This document shows positions 19,401 through 22,328 of a stretch of DNA of 22,328 nucleotides, piece after piece. Source of the stretch: Apostichopus californicus (Eukaryota > Echinodermata > Holothuroidea > Aspidochirotida > Stichopodidae). The stretch lies in NCBI GenBank assembly GCA_020650975.1, contig JAIPMN010291448.1, positions 1 to 22,328 of the forward strand, read 5' to 3'. Below the pieces are notes generated by a model. It saw only the letters and a list, made by a program, of their open reading frames with translations. It made no database searches and was not told the origin of the DNA. Each line of letters opens with the position of its first letter. The first letter of the stretch is position 1. Made by a program: the position numbers and the translations under genes.

Positions 19401-20938
19401 TACACAACATGTGAGAACTTAAGAACTTAAGCAATCATGTATTTTATTGACTGTATTGTGCAAGAGCAAGTGAACAGCCGATTAAGATATTGACCAAATA
19501 TAAGAGCAAAGAACATGTATGACTCATGCATGTATGACGCGAGATAATCCATTCATTAGTAGAACAAATCCTCAGACTTGACATTACCTTTAACACAGGC
19601 TTAAAATCATCCAGCTGTTTTTTTTTGGATAATACTGTATGTATGCTTTATAATACGTTTCTCTAAATGTTTGTATTTCCGTGCAATTGCGACTGGGGTG
19701 GTGTTGGTGTAAGAAGACCTGTACAGGTTCCCTAAAAATGTTGATTGCTGTCTCTAAATGACATCTGTTTCCCCATAACTCATTTCCATCAATGGGAGTA
19801 TTGATGTGAACGTGGGGATGCAGCAGGAGAATACCAATAAATTGTAGATTTGAATAAAGCTTATATTATTATTATTAATTAATGATTATATTCATTGGAA
19901 GATTTTTATTTATTGGAAGATTCCAAGTAGTCTCAGAGTATCAAACGTTAGACGCGTATCTCCGGAAAGTGAGTAAGACTGTAAGGTCACGATTGACTCT
20001 TAGAGATGATCGCCAACTCGTGTAAGCCCATCTGGAGACCTTCCAGGAATCGACCACTGAAAATGAATGTTGTACATACCTATTTTGCTCGTTGCATATC
20101 TAAATGTAATGTTTTGTCACTCATAACACTTTTCTGCCTATACTGCTTCACTTCATTGCTTCGTACTAAAATGTAGCCTCTTCGTTTTGTCTTCAGAAAC
20201 ACGTCACCTCGAAAAGTTATACAGCATCAGTAGTCTTCCAAAGGTAACAACAGCTACGTTGCAACACGTACTCCTTAAATTATGAATCCGATCTTAGAAA
20301 AAAATAAAATCGTTTTGTTGGCACGTTAATATTGGACAGTTGATGTATCTTACTTGTACATACTTTGGCTATGGTCGTGTGTAGAATATTTAACTTCTCG
20401 ACATTTTGGCTAAGTACGATAGTTGGTTGTATTATTTCCTCTGAGGGATGCACCGATACAAAGTTACCATCTTCTATGTCATATGAAAAGTGCGTGTAAG
20501 CTGGGGAACATCCACGTATACTGCTACAAGAGCTTAACCACTGCAATAAGTAATATATGGAGATCATCCACCCCTACTCACCTCCCCACCCCCCCCCCCA
20601 CCCCAAGCGCACCCGTACCCACCAAGACTGAAAGACAATATTACACAAGCATTTTTTTAGCGGTGTAAGACGTTCATTGATTAGCCTGCTTTTTTTTGTA
20701 GCTGGTAGTATAAACCAGTGTTCGTGTTGTAACCAATTTTAGATACACCGGGTGGGATAGTTCTTAGATTAGAAAAGAAGACATTGTGTTTATAACCAAA
20801 CTACATTAATATTGCATAATTGTTTTTGTGGTTTTCTTTGTTTGCGTACAGGGTGTACATTCTGCCATAGCTGAGATTTTGAATCAAGACGGAAAAGAAA
20901 TTCTTACTTTTGTCATGAACAACTGTACCCTGAGCTGA
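16482..20938 (+). CDS. Secreted ML-domain (lipid-recognition) protein, five exons
   Basis: Coding exons are 16482-16617, 17788-17877, 18313-18441, 20197-20243 and 20852-20938, giving 162 residues. All introns are GT-AG, in phases 1, 1, 1 and 0. Residues 1-16 form a hydrophobic signal peptide ending ALA-A. The rest reads as an ML (MD-2-related lipid-recognition) domain closest in pattern to PG/PI-transfer and NPC2-like proteins: INITISPNPP (52-61), a beta-rich middle, ICG...LCPARKGE (103-119) and a final strand with GVHSAIAEILNQDGKE (135-150). Such proteins bind lipids or sterols in a beta-sandwich pocket, outside the cell or in lysosomes. Cys40 probably pairs with Cys159 and Cys104 with Cys113, leaving Cys73 unpaired. 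N-glycosylation sequons are at 53 and 87. The ligand cannot be told from sequence. Confidence 0.88.
17049..17056 (+). repeat. Target-site duplication, left copy
   Basis: GGCTCAGT directly before the MITE, identical to 17462-17469 directly after it. Confidence 0.9.
17057..17461. mobile_element. 405-bp MITE in intron 1
   Basis: It begins CATAGGCGTAGGAG and ends CTCCTACGCCTATG, a perfect 14-base terminal inverted repeat. It is flanked by the exact 8-bp duplication GGCTCAGT. Poly-G/C tracts lie inside both ends, and the AT-rich middle repeats TTCGGGCAA. It has no transposase. The 8-bp duplication fits hAT or P-type mobilisation; the CA terminus fits both. Confidence 0.9.
17462..17469 (+). repeat. 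Target-site duplication, right copy
   Basis: GGCTCAGT directly after the MITE, the partner of 17049-17056. Confidence 0.9.
18498..19372 (+). repeat. Minisatellite in intron 3, ~50-bp unit
   Basis: About 17 copies of a unit with core GTGGGTACATGTAATATGCT, then GGTGTATGGAAT and a variable TATATATGCTGGTGTATAT part. Unit length ranges from about 48 to 64 bases because the TA-rich part varies. It lies wholly within intron 3 (18442-20196) of the ML gene. Long minus-strand frames across it (for example 18481-18888) arise from the repeat and are not genes. Confidence 0.95.
19373..20196 (+). other. Rest of ML gene intron 3
   Basis: AT-rich intron sequence ending in the pyrimidine-rich acceptor TTTTGTCTTCAG. 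No other gene is seen. Confidence 0.6.
20244..20851 (+). other. ML gene intron 4
   Basis: Starts GTAACA and ends TTTGCGTACAG. It contains a C-rich run at about 20586-20604 and no recognised gene. Reading on without splicing would end after nine more codons, which supports the intron. Confidence 0.75.
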
Positions 20939-20940
20939 AT

Positions 20941-21391
20941 ATACGTAATATGTTAGATGTATATATCACCTGACTGAGATTATTAGGTCGTCTTTACGTC
21001 ATATGTTGATATTACCTGACTGAGAGTGTGGAGTCGTCTTAATATGTAAATATCACGTGACTGAGAGTGTTGAGTCTTCTTTTCGTTTCATCTGTTATAT
21101 GTTGATATCACCTGACTGAGAGTGTCGGGTCGTCTTTTCGTAATCTGTTATATGTAGATATCACCTGACTGAAAGTGTCGGGTCGTCTTTTCGTAATCTG
21201 TTATATGTAGATATCACCTGACTGAGAGTGTCGGGTCGTCTTTTCGTAATCTGTTATATGTAGATATCACCTGACTGAGAGTGTTGGGTCGTCTTTTAGT
21301 CATCTGTTATATGTTGATATCACCTGACTGAGAGTGTTGGGTCGTCTTTTCGTCATATGTTATATGTAGATATCACCTGACTGAGAGTGTC
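20941..21391 (+). repeat. 53-bp tandem array just after the ML stop codon
   Basis: Nine units, the central ones nearly identical, with core ATATCACCTGACTGAGAGTG then GGGTCGTCTTTTCGTAATCTG. The outer units are shorter or more diverged. It begins within a few bases of the stop codon, so it probably forms part of the 3' UTR. Confidence 0.95.
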
Positions 21392-21491
21392 TTCACAGTG
21401 AAATTTTCAACTGATTCTTGATCTCATCACTTGGCGTCAGTCTACTAAGTAACGTTAATGCCAATTTTTGATACCATTACCTGTCTAATAT

Positions 21492-21510
21492 CTCATTACA
21501 TTGTAATGAG
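21492..21510. repeat. Short perfect inverted repeat
   Basis: CTCATTACA-T-TGTAATGAG, 9-base arms around one base, between the two tandem arrays. No known role. Confidence 0.55.
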
Positions 21511-21590
21511 TTACCGGTCTTACGTAGACAATGTAATAACCTGTCCAAAAGAGTCATCACCAGGTTTATTGAATCAACAACAGTTAAACG

Positions 21591-21955
21591 TTTTTGCCAC
21601 CAGACTAACTTTAGTGTCGACTGTCCATGTTTGTGCCACCTGACTTAGTTTAGTATCAACTGATCAATGTTTGTGCCACCTAACTAACTGTAGTATGAAC
21701 TGTCATATGTTTGTGCCACCTGACTAATTGTAGTATCAACTGTCCCATGTTGTGCCACCTGACTAACTGTAGTATCAACTGATCAATGTTTGTGCCACCT
21801 AACTAACTGTAGTATCAACTGTCCTATTTTTGTACAACCTGACTAATGGTAGTATCAACTGTCCCATGTTGTGCCACCTGACTAATGGTAGTATCAACTG
21901 TCCCATGTTGTGCCACCTGTAGTATAAACAGAAAGAAACTGTAGCATCAACTGTT
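21591..21955 (+). repeat. ~39-bp tandem array in the probable 3' UTR
   Basis: About nine units with core TGCCACCTGACTAACTGTAG then TATCAACTGTCCCATGTTG; the last is rearranged. It shares the word CACCTGACT with the 53-bp array upstream. Confidence 0.93.
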
Positions 21956-21956
21956 C

Positions 21957-21962
21957 AATAAA
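21957..21962 (+). terminator. Polyadenylation signal AATAAA
   Basis: The first AATAAA that I see after the ML stop codon, followed by a T-rich stretch suited to a cleavage region. If it is used, the 3' UTR is about 1.04 kb and contains both tandem arrays. Confidence 0.55.
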
Positions 21963-22328
21963 GTTTTAATTTTTGTTTTTTTCCAAATTTGTAAACATTT
22001 AGATCATTAGACCGTACTCACTGTCATCTGCGCGTAACTAATTTTAATATTTTAATTGAGATGAAGTAATAAATCACATCTTGAAATCGATGAAATATAC
22101 TTATACTACGTTGCTCCTTTCTATTGGATTTCTTATTGCTGTTGTTTCAAGCAATTGCTATTTCCATATAATCACAATTTGTCGATATATCCATAATATC
22201 ACCTAGATATAGATCGCTGTGCACTGTGCACTAAGTTCAATCAAACAAAAGAATGGCTTTCATTGGTTGTTGCGTCGTCACATAGATCGCTGTGCGCTGT
22301 GGTCTATTGTATGGCAAGCATTGTGCAT
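21963..22328. other. Downstream AT-rich DNA with a 20-bp direct repeat
   Basis: No gene seen. A 20-base word starting ATAGATCGCTGTGC occurs at 22209-22228 and, with one difference, at 22282-22301. Confidence 0.6.

Noticed and set aside
18481..19422. Tyr/His/Pro-rich frames on both strands
   Set aside because: They are translations of the intron 3 minisatellite.
20941..21391. CRISPR array
   Set aside because: The repeats are direct head-to-tail copies with no unique spacers, in a eukaryotic gene context.

Overview
The window looks like nuclear DNA from a marine invertebrate, possibly an echinoderm or another deuterostome; that placement is inference. Reasons: a gene split by GT-AG introns, a Ty3/Gypsy retrotransposon, inverted-repeat elements, minisatellites, many poly-C/poly-G runs, and long AT-rich gene-poor stretches. 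Nothing looks bacterial.

Layout. (1) From 1 to about 4190, on the minus strand, lies the 5' part of a CsRn1-like Ty3/Gypsy LTR retrotransposon. Read in its own direction it has a probable 5' LTR (about 4190-3518), a 20-base primer-binding site matching the tRNA-Trp 3' end (3517-3498), a leader, an extra ORF with SGNH/GDSL-hydrolase-like motifs (3174-2494), gag (about 2251-1406) and pol in the -1 frame (1481 to the window edge). Pol shows protease, reverse transcriptase and the start of RNase H. The 3' end of the element is outside the window. (2) From 4629 to 5155 there is a tRNA-derived SINE-like unit and a degenerate tRNA-Thr-like sequence, both on the minus strand. (3) From 5160 to 16360 no gene could be supported. 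This stretch holds a diverged ~215-bp direct repeat pair, a ~1.2-kb element with ~120-bp inverted ends around a decayed ~170-bp repeat carrying X-box-like palindromes, simple repeats and one 10-N assembly gap. (4) From 16482 to 20938, on the plus strand, is a five-exon gene for a secreted 162-residue ML-domain (MD-2-related lipid-recognition) protein. Intron 1 holds a 405-bp MITE with an exact 8-bp target-site duplication, and intron 3 holds a ~17-copy minisatellite. (5) After its stop codon come two further tandem arrays (53-bp and ~39-bp units) and then an AATAAA signal at 21957, so the arrays probably lie in the 3' UTR.

The most unusual item is the hydrolase-like ORF between the primer-binding site and gag. 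Extra ORFs of LTR elements usually follow pol. This copy has a frame break in that ORF and a stop early in gag, while pol is open for about 490 codons. All calls come from reading the sequence by eye; no database was searched.
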